DNA of 64,000 nucleotides from Fulvia fulva (lineage: Eukaryota; Ascomycota; Dothideomycetes; Mycosphaerellales; Mycosphaerellaceae), in NCBI RefSeq assembly GCF_020509005.1, contig NC_063019.1, positions 1,178,001-1,242,000 on the forward strand, written 5' to 3'. Positions 20,737 through 31,553 of this stretch are shown in pieces. Position numbers and translations under genes: made by a program. The notes beneath the pieces are model-generated. The model was not told where the DNA came from. It did not search any database and saw only the letters and a list, made by a program, of their open reading frames with translations. Each line of letters starts with the position of its first letter. Positions within the stretch are counted from its first letter, which is position 1.

Positions 20737-23700
20737 CTACTCCTCCGTCTCGCTAGCGAGGCTAAACTGCTAGAGGTATCCCTGCTGTAGTATCTACCGA
20801 GAGATTCGGCGAATGTTGCCTTTGTCCCTAATGATTGACTTGTAGTCTCTCCTTCCCGCTTGGTGCCTCCAATTTCCCCTGCCTCTCGCCCACTACGGGC
20901 ATCGTAGTAGCATATGTTTTAGGTTTTGCGATAGGTAGCCACACTAGTAGGCTGGGCTATAGATGTCTAGTGCGCGTCTCCTGAACAGGTAGGCCCTTAA
21001 TCCAATGTGTTCGGACCTGATTTGGATCGCTATGCTTGCTTCGGCCCTTGTCAGGTCCCTATATAGCTAGTAACTGTGTCTCTAGAAGGCTCGGAGCGCT
21101 ATCGGGCCTATTGTCTTAGGGGGCTTCCTTTTCCAGTCCTACTCCTATAGGCAGCTCGCTATCTGTTCCGCTAGGCTTTAGGTCTTAGCCTTGCTCCCGC
21201 CGGCCTGGCGAGTCCTACGCTCCTCCTCTTTTCGTGCTAGCTATTCGGTGCTTGTCTGTACGGCCGTAAAGGTAGTAAGGTCATCCTCTTTTTGGCTTGT
21301 CCTATGTCCTGCCCCTCTCCGGTAGCGGCTTTCTATCTTATTCTTTGCCTCCTAGATCGTGGTTTGTGCTAGGTAACCTGTCGTCTTTACCGCGTATTAA
21401 ATTCTTATTCCCCGGATGTACTGGCCGATTAGTGGTATTCCTGTCTCCATTTCTACCGTGCTTGTTAACGTTGTCTTATATACGCCTAGTACCCTACGTA
21501 GGTTGCCTGCCTATGTCCTGTTTAGGGGTTGCTCTATCCGTTTCGGGATCGGCTTGCCTACGCCTCCTGTTCCCCAAATCTGTGCCCCGTATAACATAGC
21601 TAGTCTAACGATCGCCTTATACATTACTCTTACCTTGTCGAATGTTGCTCCCTATATAGATGCCGTAAGCCTCTTTATCGAGGCTTTATTGACTTGCGCT
21701 CGACTCTAGGCTTTCTTAATCTGTACATTCTAGCTTAGCTTCGGGTCGAGCCAGATCCCTAGTACTCGTAGCTCCGCTAATAGCTTGGTCTCGTAGCCTT
21801 GGATTCTTACCGCCGCCTTTATATTATAGTGTGTTCTCGCTTTACTAAAGTGTATAAGTTGGTACTTTTTAGGGGCGAACCGGGCACTATGCTTCTTTGC
21901 CTACTCCTCGCATTTCTTGTGCCTATCTTTAAGGAGGCGACAGTTCTCTTCTGTCGAGTCTAACTAGGCTAGGATGTTTATATCGTCTACGAACCCCGAT
22001 GCTAAGGTTTGCGGAGAGGTGAGTAGGGGGATTAGATCCGACATAAATATTAGAAACAGGATAGGGGAGAGAGTAGATCCCTAAGGTATTCCAGTCTCTG
22101 CCTTTACCGGGTCGGACGTGTACCTTCCTAGGACTAGGTATGTCGTCCGTTCCTAGAGAAAGGAGTAGACGAACGTCGTTGCCTACTAGGGGATGCCTTT
22201 CTGCTATAGGATATATATTAGCCTTTAGTATAAGACGTTGTCGAAGGCCCCTACGATGTCGAGGGATAGTAAGGACGCCGCTCGGTTCCTGCCGTAGTGC
22301 TAGAGGGTCTGAATTTGCTCCGTAATTAGCTCTATTGCTATTAGTGTCGATCGCTAGCTTCTTCCCCCTATCTATATTACTAGGAGTACGTGGTTGTCCT
22401 CGGTAAGCTACGTAAGTCTCTAGGCTACTATCTTTTCTAGGACCTTCCCTATCGTGTTTAGAAGTGCTATTAGTCTGTACGACTTGGGCTGAGTATAGTC
22501 TTCCTTCTGTAGCTTACGTAGCACTACTGTTATAGACTCTCTATACGGCTTCGGGTGATACCCTAGCCGTAGGTACGCGGTAAATAGGTTTATAAGGCTC
22601 GGCGCGATCTCTTCTCTATACTCTTTTAGTAGTACGTTTAGTATCCTATCTAGGCCTAGGGCTTTTCGTCCTTTTAGCTTACTTATGACTCCTGTTACTA
22701 TGTTAGAGCTAACCGCCTAATCTATGTCTAGGGGTTCCGGGTATGTGCTCGGGTCGATGTCCGTAAGGTCTGCCTCTACTTACGTCGAAAAGAAATAGTC
22801 GGCTAATACTTTTGCCTTGCCCCGGGGCGTAGCCTAGGCAATCCCTTCGCGGTCTACGATTAGGGGGAAGTAAGGGGTTTGTTGCACTTTAGGTAGTCGT
22901 ACCTATTTAGCAAGTCTCTACATCTGTTCCGGGTTTTCTATAACGAGCCCGATCGTCGCTCTCTAGTCCTATAGCTTATCGCGTCTTATCTGTGCCTTCT
23001 TCTCTTATGTCGCGCGATAGTATTGCTCCTACGTCTCTTAGGTATGCTCCTTCGTCTACTGTCGCCTTGCCCTTCTAGCCTCCCTTACCTTCGTAGAGCA
23101 TTTAGGGGTCTAGAAGGCCTTCTACTACGTTAAGGGCCGGAGTAACGGCGTGTATTGTTCCGCTACTTGCTATATAACCGAGGTAATCTGTTCTACTGCT
23201 TGATCTAGCTAAGCTGTCGTCTCGAGTTCTCTATGCTATAGTAGGTTCGCTACTAGGAAGCCTCTTATGTCGTCCTAGCGTGCCTTCTTCTAGTTACGGC
23301 GTGGTTCGTTTACTAGCTCCTCTATCGCCTTCACCCCTAGCGTCGTTTAGATAGGGATATAGTCTAAGGAGGCTTCTAGCGCGTAGTTCGGTCGGCATTA
23401 GACTAGTCTCTCTTCAAGTTCTCGTAATAGAAAGCATAGGTCGATCGTGCTTATACTAGTACGGGCCTTCTACGTCTCTATTCCCTTTAGTGTTACTAAG
23501 GCCATTCCGTAGCGTGCGGTTATATCCAGTAGCTTTCCCCCTAGAAACGCGTGCGGGGGAGTGAATTCGAGTCCCTACTATAGGTAGTAGAGGTTGAAGT
23601 CGCCGAGGAGTACTTACTTCATATCTTAGCTTAGGGTCCGCTCTAGGTAGGCGAGGGTTCCTAGTTCCCTACTCGTCCGACCCCGCGGTAGCGGGTTATA

Positions 23701-24060
23701 AACGTTATAGATCTAGATAGGGCCTTATGTCGTGTCGATCTAGATTGATGTTATGTCTCCTAGGTTGCCCTGCTACGGTAGTATAACCTTCTACGACTTA
23801 AGGTCTATAGTCTTGCTTACGTATATATATGTCCTCGGGATGACGTATCGTTAGCCCGCGATTACGGTGTAGTATCTCCGGTCATTATAAGTGGCTAGGA
23901 GTCCTACGTAGGGGTTGATCTATAGTTCCTGTACCGTAATAACGTAGTGCCGTAGCGGGTCTAGCTCTTATAGAAAGTGGCGCTAGACCTTGTCCCTACT
24001 TTTGTTTACGTTGTACTATACGATAGTAATGTCGTCGTATAGTATTATTCGTTATCCGTG
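20737..24060 (-). pseudogene. LINE ORF2 remnant: endonuclease, reverse transcriptase, zinc knuckle
   Basis: The AP-endonuclease start (YNVNKSRDKV, later INPYVGLLATYND) is at about 23880-24030. The reverse transcriptase has GST LSPILFLIF preceded by a stop at 22081-22083 where Gln is invariant, and the catalytic box FVDD at 21982-21993. The thumb region reads YKAIVRLAMLYGAQIW at about 21570-21620. Near the C-terminus comes a Cys/His stretch (NLKHMLLRCP) at about 20890-20960, and the terminal stop is at 20737-20739. All these blocks lie in one and the same reading frame over about 3.3 kb, interrupted only by TAG/TAA codons (for example 24016-24018). It would have encoded the nicking and copying enzyme of the element. 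Confidence 0.85.
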
Positions 24061-24099
24061 AGGTCTATTTCCGTGCTAACCTACTGTGTCTCCTGAGCC

Positions 24100-25394
24100 T
24101 ATATCTCGCTGTCCGGCTAGCCCTAGGGCCGCTAGGGCGCCCCAAAGATTCGCATTTGGCCTAGTTCGTTAGCGGCCCGGTTAAGGTGTCGAGGCCTACC
24201 GGGAGGTAGATGCGTTTGCGGTTAGGTTCCCTTATTCGTCTCTTCTACCCTCTTCCTTTTGCTCGGCTCGAAGCCCTTATACACGGTAGGTCCCTCCTGC
24301 TATCGTGAGGGGTACCTAGCTAGTGTAGAGATCCTTGCTTGTCTCGCTCGTTCTTGTGCTACTATTCTAGCTAGGCATTGGCTTGAATACGCTAGGTGCC
24401 TTCTGCCGTAGCATACGCACCTACTCTCCTTTTTTAGGCATTCCCTTCCCTAGTACGGGCCTGCGTAGTGAGGACACCTTAGGGTCTTCTCCCCGCATTT
24501 TGGGGCTATATAACCGTACTATTAGCATTGGAAGCATTGTAGTACCCTATAGCTGCTCTAATAGATCTCCGTGTCTATTCTCTCGTAGTTCTAGAATAGC
24601 CTATTATCTAGTATCTAGTTAGCTTGTTCCGCTGTCTCTACCTAAATGATAAGCGATGAATGCGTCTTTTCTCGGTCTACTGTCTTGTACAGCTATGCCG
24701 CCTTCGTTAGTCGTACTCCTAGGGAGGTGTTCTAGTTCTATACTTAGAGGTAGGGAAGGTCTTCGACCTTGAATGTCCTAGGGACCCCGTAGGCGATGAC
24801 GGTATACTGTTAGTAGGAGACTCGTGCCGACTTCGCGACTTTAGTAGTCCACTCCTTATAGGTCTCTAGCTTTCGTCTATTAGACTCTTATACGGTAAAG
24901 AGTCTTACTACGCCTGTTGCCTCTACCCTCGCCCTAACTACCTCCTTTTAGCCGATTCTGTCGACAATCTCCTTGCTTGTTAGGGCTGCGATTTCTTGTT
25001 TCTCCGCCGGATCAGTAATGTATAGGCGTACCGCCTTACTTGCCTTCGGAGGGGGTTGATTCTTACCTACTGCTACTATTGCCTATATAGTTGGTTTCTA
25101 GGCTGCCTTCTGTGTTGCTTGTTGGATTGTCTTCGGGATTTGGTATGATAGCGCTTTTAGCGCTCCTAGTAGCTGTGCTATAGTGTTCTTATATACCCGG
25201 GCTAGGTGTTCGTCAACCCCTAGTAAGTTTTCCGCCTCCGTATATAGGGTCGTCCACGCTGTGTTGTTTGTCGTTGGCCTCTGCTTTCTATATAGTGGGC
25301 CTTGGCTTGTGTCCTGGGTTTTTTCTTGGTTTGTTCCCCGGTTTGACTCTTGGTGCAGAATGTTCGCAAGGCTGTGGCTCTCGTTGGTTGCCAT
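24100..25394 (-). pseudogene. LINE ORF1 (gag-like) remnant
   Basis: It starts with an ATG at 25392-25394 and stays open for 98 codons (Gln/Asn/Thr-rich), then continues in the same frame through scattered TAG/TAA codons. Recognisable gag features are KEIVDRIG, TYKEWT and YTVIAYGVP, and a CCHC-type zinc knuckle whose first CxxC (CFQC) is at about 24525-24536. Two consecutive stops follow at 24519-24524, in the knuckle loop. Frame is kept from 25394 to at least 24500. It would have been the RNA-binding partner of ORF2. The 3' limit is approximate because it overlaps the start of ORF2. Confidence 0.75.
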
Positions 25395-25852
25395 CCTTCG
25401 CTGCTGTTCGGGGTCGCGCTTCCTAATTGGGCAGTTGTCCTCCGCAACTCCGCAATTCTAGGGTCTGCCTTCAGGGGAAAGGGACCTCAGTTTTGGGGTT
25501 TTTTGTACCACGATTGCGCCGCCGCCAGCGCAGGCGGGTCGCTACTGCTTGAGTAGATTGCTCGTCTTGATAAGGGCTGTCGATTGAATGGTCCTCGTCG
25601 ATGGCGCTTCCCTAGAACGTGCCCTAGATCTTTAGAGATATGGCTATGAAATATACATATCAGATCCAACTCCGCACGCTATGCCGTCAATCAATCCAAC
25701 AGGACTCAAGACTTTCCAAGGAGTCAATCGAACGCCGCCAATCCTGACTTCGGGTATCTCGCTGGAACAAAAGCGCCAAACAGGGCGATATGCCTCCCTA
25801 TCATCATCTCACGCACACTCGCTAATGCTTGAACATGCGCTGTATTGCTTTC

Positions 25853-27207
25853 CTACTCTGGCTTCTTGTCTTCCGCATCTGGCCAGAGATCGATGTAATC
25901 TGTATCGTGTACTACCAGCTTCTTGAGATTGCTCTTCGTACTCCATCTAATGTTGTTCGTGAACGCTTTCTTATTGGCCCCGCCAGCGTGGCCGTGAATA
26001 TTTGAGAAAGTCTTGCCTACGGGCATGTGGTGCTGAAACAGCTGTGGCACGACACTGAGACATGTGCTCATACTTCTGTTCGAGGTTCCGTCGCAGGTAT
26101 CTCGTAGCATGATGTCGAAAGCCGAATTCATCTTTCGCAATCCCAGCTCCCAGAGCGCGTTGCGTGCCCCTTGTTGAGTGAATGCGTAGGCTAAGCTGCA
26201 GACGTTGTTGCGTGCTCGAGAAACGACGCGTGTGTGGGCTGGGTAGCGGTCTGTGAGGTCGCTGCTACCCCATTCTCTCTGGATGTGCTGAGGCTCTGGG
26301 ACGGTCTCGTCGTGGTTGATGATTGCTCGACCGAGCGGTACGTGGACGTTGGGGTTGTCTGCGTTAGGGAACTGAAAACCACAGTGGCCCAGCCACAGCA
26401 TGTCCCATCGATCGGTATCGCCAAAAGGCGAAGTAGAAGGCGCGCTGACCTCGTGACGATCCACCTCGAACTCGGAGAACTGTTGTCCTTCCTGCGCATA
26501 TGGATAGGTAGGGTCGAGGAACGCATCCTTTGTGCCTTTCACGGGCTGGACCAATAGTCGCGATGCTCGTGCAAAGCCCTTTATCTGTTGGTGAATCCTG
26601 ATATCCCAGTCCACATCTGCCTCCAATATTAAGGCAGAGGTCAAGTTCTGCTCCACGATTGTCCTGATAGCGTTCATGTGTGCTCGCCATGAACCAAGAT
26701 TGCCCAGCCTTCCCTTCAGCTTCTTCATGTCCGACTGGTCTGTGTACTTCTCAATCTCTGGATGTTCTGCAGGGAGGAGCATTTCATTGAAGTCCTCAGG
26801 CTTGATGCTAACGCCGTCGACGAATTCGACCTGAAGATTTGTATACCCTGCAGCCAGAGCCATTGCATCGCGAAGGTCCGATCGTGAGGGCATGTTGATT
26901 ACGAGAATCTTTTGAAACTGTGCAATGCTGGTCAGTGACTCGGTCCTCCAGATGCTATGCAGTCAAGCCGCCAACTAACCCCTAGAGTGCTGTTAAAAAC
27001 ATCATCGATCGGATCATGTTGGTCGCTATGAGAAGTGGTCCGCGATCGTAAAGGAGAGCTTTGTGTTTGACTCAATGTCAGAACGAGGAACAGTGTAAGC
27101 ACTGCTGCCGCACCCGCGAATATCATCTTGCGGGTTGACGAGAGCGAGCTGAACTTGTCGACCTTGGCCCATCGCGGTAGCATCGTCGGACTGCCCGGAG
27201 CAGACAT
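25853..27207 (-). CDS. GT25-like glycosyltransferase, type II membrane protein
   Basis: Two exons: 26980-27207 and 25853-26917 (minus strand), giving 430 aa. A short basic N-terminus precedes one transmembrane anchor (MIFAGAAAVLTLFLVLTLS, about residues 26-44), then a luminal catalytic domain. The catalytic part begins FQKILVINMPSRSDLR and contains ALILEADVDWD, the acidic metal/sugar-nucleotide motif of glycosyltransferase family 25, and GSWRAHMNAIR. The 62-base intron was placed where removing it joins the anchor to the catalytic start in frame. Relatives transfer galactose or other sugars in the secretory pathway; the donor and acceptor here cannot be read from sequence. A decayed partial copy of its C-terminus lies at 28517-28888 in opposite orientation. 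Confidence 0.85.
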
Positions 27208-28516
27208 TGTTGCAGTGGTTGTTTCCTTGGGCAAGAGAGAAGACAGGAGCGAGTTCACGCGCCTGTGCATTGCACAGGATAACAAGCAATGAGGCTCCAG
27301 ATACAGGGGTACCACCGATGGCGATGGCGTGCTGCTGAGATATCGCCCTCTCACGATCGCAAAGATTCAAGGACGGACCTGCGAACATGGAGCTCGAGGA
27401 GCGCGAGGACAGACCTTGATAGGCGTTTATGCCGGACTATGCCGCACATGTAATTCTGCCGTAACGCAGCGAGCGGCCGCGCAGACACGCGCTGGCGAGG
27501 TCAGCCACTCCTGCAGCATCCTTCTTTCTGTCAGCGTCTGCTAGATTGTTGACAGCCGGCGGATCGTCCCTGAAAACATCAGGGTCCACTTTTGTGGGAA
27601 GGTGCACGCCAAAAATGCAACAGAGTTCTCACCAAGCACTACTGTAAGGTAGCGCAACGGTGTATGATTCGTCCGGTATGGCACATTGTGCATCGAGCGC
27701 AAGCGAACCACACGTGCTCTCCAGCAATTGCCGGACATGGCAGCGCACACAATCGCTGGTGGCAGTGTAGCGTGTGGCAAAGAATCTTTCGTTATTGGCG
27801 GAGGATGCTGCCAAAGGCCGGTCCAAGGTCGGCTATGCTGATGCACCAGGAGGTAATAAGCAGGCGAGGTGCCATTGGGATTGCGTGTACAGGAGTCAGC
27901 CCATCGCGATGACTCCGATGAGCTGTGCACCGGAGGCTGTTTCGCCATTGCGATCTCCCTAGCACCAGGACGACAGCGTGAGACCGGTGCGATGATGCCC
28001 CTTTCATCATGGTGCCACTATTCCTCTCGGGCTGCGGGCACCGCGCCAGACCGATCGACATGAAAGAAGCCTGCACGCCCAAGAGGCGAACGCTCTTGGC
28101 TGTAATAGCAGCAGCTTGATGAACCGCTCTCGCACAGCGCAAGCGGTGTTGATACGATGCAGGAGAGGTAGAGGAGATGAGATGAGGTGCGGTCGCAAGA
28201 ACTTAAGTTACGATGTGGTCAAAGTTCTTCTCGCGGCCACAGGGAACATTCTCCCGTCTTGGGGCTTGCTTGGCATGCGACGAGGTTGAGTTTCACACTT
28301 TCGGCAGCAGCCGAAGCGAAGGAATCCTCGGTCCATGATCTCATTCCTGTCATCACGCTCTCCTCATCCTCATCCTCATCACTCTGCTATCGCATACATT
28401 ATATGACCTCACCCCTCTTGAAGCGGACAGACCACGGCCGCCACCAGAAAGCAGTACAGGTGTCCTCCTCCAGACACGCGGCCGCGAGTCTTGCATTGGC
28501 TACGATGGTACGATGG
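27208..28516. other. intergenic region upstream of GT25 gene
   Basis: 1.3 kb without a recognisable gene. Minus-strand frames up to 135 codons (27541-27948) exist but lack domains and start context. A short CTCAT-type tandem occurs near 28361-28380. Confidence 0.4.
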
Positions 28517-28888
28517 ATGTCAGCATAGCCTACACCTTGCCTACGTGTTGAGGCGCTCTGTCGTCTGCCGATATGTGCATACTGTGCCGCACTCGCTTCC
28601 GAGACGGGGCACAATGGGTAGATGTTTCGGGCCATGTGCGATGGTCTCCGCGGCCGGCCTATGCACAACTGTCCATCGGTTCAACCACAACTGTTCCAGC
28701 ACCATCGCCCTGTGGGACCCAGATCGAAGTTCAGTGGCATCTCGGACCACGGTGATGGATACAACGAGCGTGCAGAGACTATTAACATTCGCTGGAGCAC
28801 ACGTCTCAACTTCGAAAAGCTTATCTACGGCCAAACGGACTACATCGACTCGTACAAAGATGGCGAAGAGAGCCAAGAACTGCTATGA
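28517..28888 (+). pseudogene. truncated, decayed copy of GT25 C-terminus
   Basis: The frame 28622-28888 encodes a stretch matching the C-terminus of the GT25 gene at 25853-27207: CPSVQPQLFQHHRPVG versus CLSVVPQLFQHHMPVG, then TINIRWSTRLNFEKL and TDYID near the end. Weaker similarity begins about 28517 (SIAYT) but with stops and a frame change before 28622. No catalytic DxD part, anchor or start codon is present. It is inverted relative to the intact gene, about 1.3 kb from its start, so it arose by a local inverted duplication or is the remnant of a former paralogue. Confidence 0.75.
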
Positions 28889-29199
28889 CAGCCACTCGCA
28901 TGGCTTTGAACGCTTCGGCTACACTTCAACAGTCGCGTATCGAGACATCGTGAGCTTCACTTCCCGAACTGACCGAAGCTCGGGCTGTCTTCAGCCGAGG
29001 GAAGCTCTCAAGATACACAGACTTTGGCATTTCCTCCGTCGAGCAGTTTCATGTTCCCCACGTATTGCACGACCTGCATATATTGTTCCTGCAGATCCGG
29101 AAATACTTCTCGAGCATGGCGAGATATATACTGGACCAAGTCGGGGCGCCGACCATGATCCTCCAGCACCTGCCCCAGCGCTGACCTCAACCCTTCAAC
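28889..29199. other. intergenic region
   Basis: About 310 bases between the GT25 remnant and the acetylesterase; presumably promoter of the latter. Nothing specific is seen. Confidence 0.4.
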
Positions 29200-30006
29200 A
29201 TGCATCACGCAACATCACTCTTGGCCACAGCGGCGTCATGTGTCGTCACCGCCATAGCTCAGACTGTACATCTGGCTGGTGACAGCACTATGGTCGATAA
29301 GGGAAGCAACGATGGCACAGCCGGCTGGGGCAAATATCTACCCAACTACATCAGCCTGGATGTCAACAACAAGGCAGTAGCAGGACGATCAGCCCGTAGC
29401 TACACTCGCGAAGGCCGCTTTACTGCTCTGGCCGACGAGGTCGAAGACGGTGACTTCGTAGTGATCGAGTTTGGCCACAACGACGGTGGAAGTCTGTCGA
29501 CAGACAATGGCCGTACCGACTGCAACCCGACTGATGCCGATGGGTACGCCGCGACTTGTCAGACGACATACAAGTAAGTAGCATCATCGACTCGAACATT
29601 GTGTGGCTATATTGACCTCTCCCTCAGCGGCGTCTCCGAAACCGTCCAGACATACTACACCTACCTCGTCAACGCCGCAGAACTCTTCCAATCCAAAGGA
29701 GCCTCCGTTATCATCTCCAGCGCCACCCCCAACAACGTCTGGGAAGGTGGCAGCTACTCTTACAGCCCATCGCGCTTCGTTCAGTACGCCCGAGATGCGG
29801 CTACGGACTCTGGTTCGACGTTTGTGGATCACCAAATTTACACTGCTGCGCTTTACAGCAGACTCGGCAATGAAGCTGTCAACGCCTTCTACCCGAACGA
29901 CCACACTCACACAAGTCCAGAGGGAGCGAACGTGGTGGCACGGGCTTTCGTTTTGGGCTTGGAGGTTACTGACAGCGGGTTGAAGGAGTACATTACGAGT
30001 CATTGA
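29200..30006 (+). CDS. rhamnogalacturonan acetylesterase (SGNH hydrolase, CE12)
   Basis: Exons 29200-29573 and 29628-30006, giving 250 aa. A short signal peptide (about residues 1-20) leads to VHLAGDSTM, the GDS block with the nucleophile Ser. EFGHNDGG carries the oxyanion Asn, and [12 protein letters not shown] near the end holds the catalytic Asp/His pair. This is the layout of secreted CE12 rhamnogalacturonan acetylesterases, which remove acetyl groups from pectin backbones so that lyases and hydrolases can act. Length and all four catalytic blocks are normal. The intron splits an Asn codon. It fits growth on plant cell walls. Confidence 0.93.
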
Positions 30007-30387
30007 AGTAACAAGGATTGAAGTTGATGAGTAGTAACCGCGCCCGCATTCACTTACGACCGCAAGTTAGTCATCGCCACATTGACACTACCCACCCCTA
30101 GCCAAGTCCCAAATGCCATCACCTTCCAGATCCATCTAGACCCATTCGTCGTGGATTGCTTGCCACACGACTCGTACACGCGGCAAAGGCAGTACGAGGT
30201 GCAACTTCGGGCTTGACGATAGTAGGGACGCTAGTCTCATATTTGTCGGCAACTTACCTCATTAGGGCTGCGCAAAGTCAAGATGCGTACGCGTGCGCCG
30301 CATAGTATAATAACAAGTCGTCGTGATGGCGGACCTGCTGCAGTCTCGCAGCCATCATCTCTCCCAGCCCACGTTCGCGACCCCAAC
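30007..30387. other. intergenic region
   Basis: About 380 bases without recognisable coding sequence, separating the acetylesterase from a small secreted protein gene. Confidence 0.4.
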
Positions 30388-30704
30388 ATGAAGCTCATAG
30401 CCCTAACGACCCTCTTGTCGAGCGTCTCGGTGGTATTTGGATACTGGGTAGGTCCTCCTTCTGATGAGATGTAAAATGACAGAGCTGGTTGGCGTGTGTA
30501 GAACTGCTACACAGGCCGTCAACTGGGGTAACTGCATTGGTAGCCAAGGCGATAATGGCAACTTTCCTTGCATTGATGTGAGTTCTGCGTCGTTCGAAAT
30601 TTTGGTGAAGGGCGGAGCTGATGTCCGTGTAGAGGAAGCCGTACAATACGGAGGGGGATGGATGCTATCCGTTCATCGATGGGGCGATAGCGCATTGTTC
30701 TTAG
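30388..30704 (+). CDS. small cysteine-containing secreted protein, splicing uncertain
   Basis: A signal peptide (MKLIALTTLLSSVSVVFG) is followed by a probable intron starting GTAGGT at about 30448. A middle exon reads AVNWGNCIGSQGDNGNFPCID, and after a GTGAGT...TAG intron (about 30580-30634) the last exon reads YNTEGDGCYPFIDGAIAHCS and stops at 30702-30704. The middle and last exons join in frame. The first junction does not: the natural acceptor (TAG before AACTGC) puts the middle exon in another frame and gives an early stop. Either another splice site is used or one base has been lost. Mature size would be 50-60 residues with four or more Cys, like secreted effector or antimicrobial-type proteins; the function is unknown. 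Confidence 0.5.
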
Positions 30705-30806
30705 GTCGTGGTTGAGAGGATGGAATCTTGGTGTGTAGTGGGTTCTGCCGTTGCCAGTGTGGGTCGAGTCACTTGCAGTGGCCTCGAGGATCGCACTGAG
30801 ACCCGC

Positions 30807-31369
30807 CTACCACGTCTTCTTTCTCTCGAGTTCTTCCATACTCCCAAAAGCGACCATCTCGTTATTCGGACCACGGCAACGAGCCTTCAGTACGCCGTTG
30901 CCCAGCTGTACACCCGCATCATGGAACCAGCTGCGTTGCCATTCTGTGAGGGTATTCAGGATCAACTGACGACCTCTGTACCAGAACGTGAACATCGAGT
31001 CGACACAAAGCTCCTGAATGTGCTTGTGGTAGTGTGGCGGCATAGATACAAGCCATGTTCGCGCCAGATCGGAGCACGGGGCTTTGAAAGAGCTGAAACG
31101 GAGGTATGGTACGATGCACTCGGCGCGAACCTGTTTGCATACCAGAAGCATTCCAGGGCTGTTCGATCTAGCTTTGATGACTGTGTGATTAGGACCAAAG
31201 GTGCCTGTGAGGTGGTTGATATCGGTGTTGTCGCGTGGCGTCAAGACGTGTTCGTAGATGATGTCACGGAGTTCCCCTGAGAGGCGATTTAGCATTGTGC
31301 ATCGCATGTGAGAGTACTCAACGTACGAGGCAGCGTCAACAGTGTCGGCTTGCTGGTGGTGGACGCCAT
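30807..31369 (-). CDS. LPxELRxxIY (2EXR/F-box-like) protein, first of three
   Basis: Exons 31327-31369 and 30807-31276 (minus), giving 170 aa. Removing the 50-base intron (GTACGT...CTCAG) joins MASTTSKPTLLTLP to RELRDIIYEHVL, restoring the motif LPRELRDIIY that opens this family. A conserved LLVCKQVRAECIVPYL block follows. Reading the second exon alone would start at a false upstream Met. Proteins with this motif (2EXR or F-box-like) are abundant in Pezizomycotina and mostly uncharacterised; substrate-adaptor roles have been suggested. It is divergent from a second copy whose ATG is only 185 bases away. Confidence 0.75.
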
Positions 31370-31489
31370 GTTGTGTGTGTGCGTGGCGAAAGACGTTGCT
31401 TGAGGAAGTGAAGTCGAGAAGTGGTGTCCAGAAGGTGAACGCGGCTGCCGAAGTAGCGTCCCTGTGGCAACGGCGTTTAGTGATGTCCT

Positions 31490-31497
31490 TATAAAAG
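31490..31497 (+). promoter_or_regulatory. TATA box of second LPxELR gene
   Basis: TATAAAAG is 57-64 bases upstream of the ATG at 31554, within the short divergent promoter shared with the gene at 30807-31369. Confidence 0.5.
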
Positions 31498-31553
31498 CCG
31501 CCACCACGTCCGCTTCACATTCGAGTGAGGCAAAACCGCACACGGCCGGCAAC

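Larger units (their letters stand above)
20490..25600 (-). mobile_element. full-length non-LTR retrotransposon (Tad-like LINE), inactivated by RIP
   Basis: About 5.1 kb on the minus strand. Order from its 5' end at about 25.6 kb: gag-like ORF1, ORF2 with AP-type endonuclease and reverse transcriptase, a C-terminal zinc knuckle, then a 3' tail ending in a short TAGA-type repeat. Both ORFs are full of TAA/TAG codons exactly where Gln or Trp is expected. The + strand shows very few CpA dinucleotides and many TpA and CTAG, the pattern of RIP. Neither ORF shows a net frameshift between its recognisable motifs. The ends were estimated from composition; no target-site duplication was recognised. It sits between the 3' ends of the RTA1-like and GT25 genes. 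Confidence 0.9.

Noticed and set aside
21297..21709. Open frames on the + strand inside the retrotransposon
   Set aside because: They run antisense to conserved RT thumb sequence and have no family match; they are by-products of composition.
20480..25660. Target-site duplication around the LINE
   Set aside because: I looked for matching flanks and found only an unconvincing inverted similarity (GAAATAT / ATATTTC).
30807..31307. LPxELR protein starting inside 31307-31277
   Set aside because: Those bases are intron; exon 1 at 31327-31369 restores the family motif.
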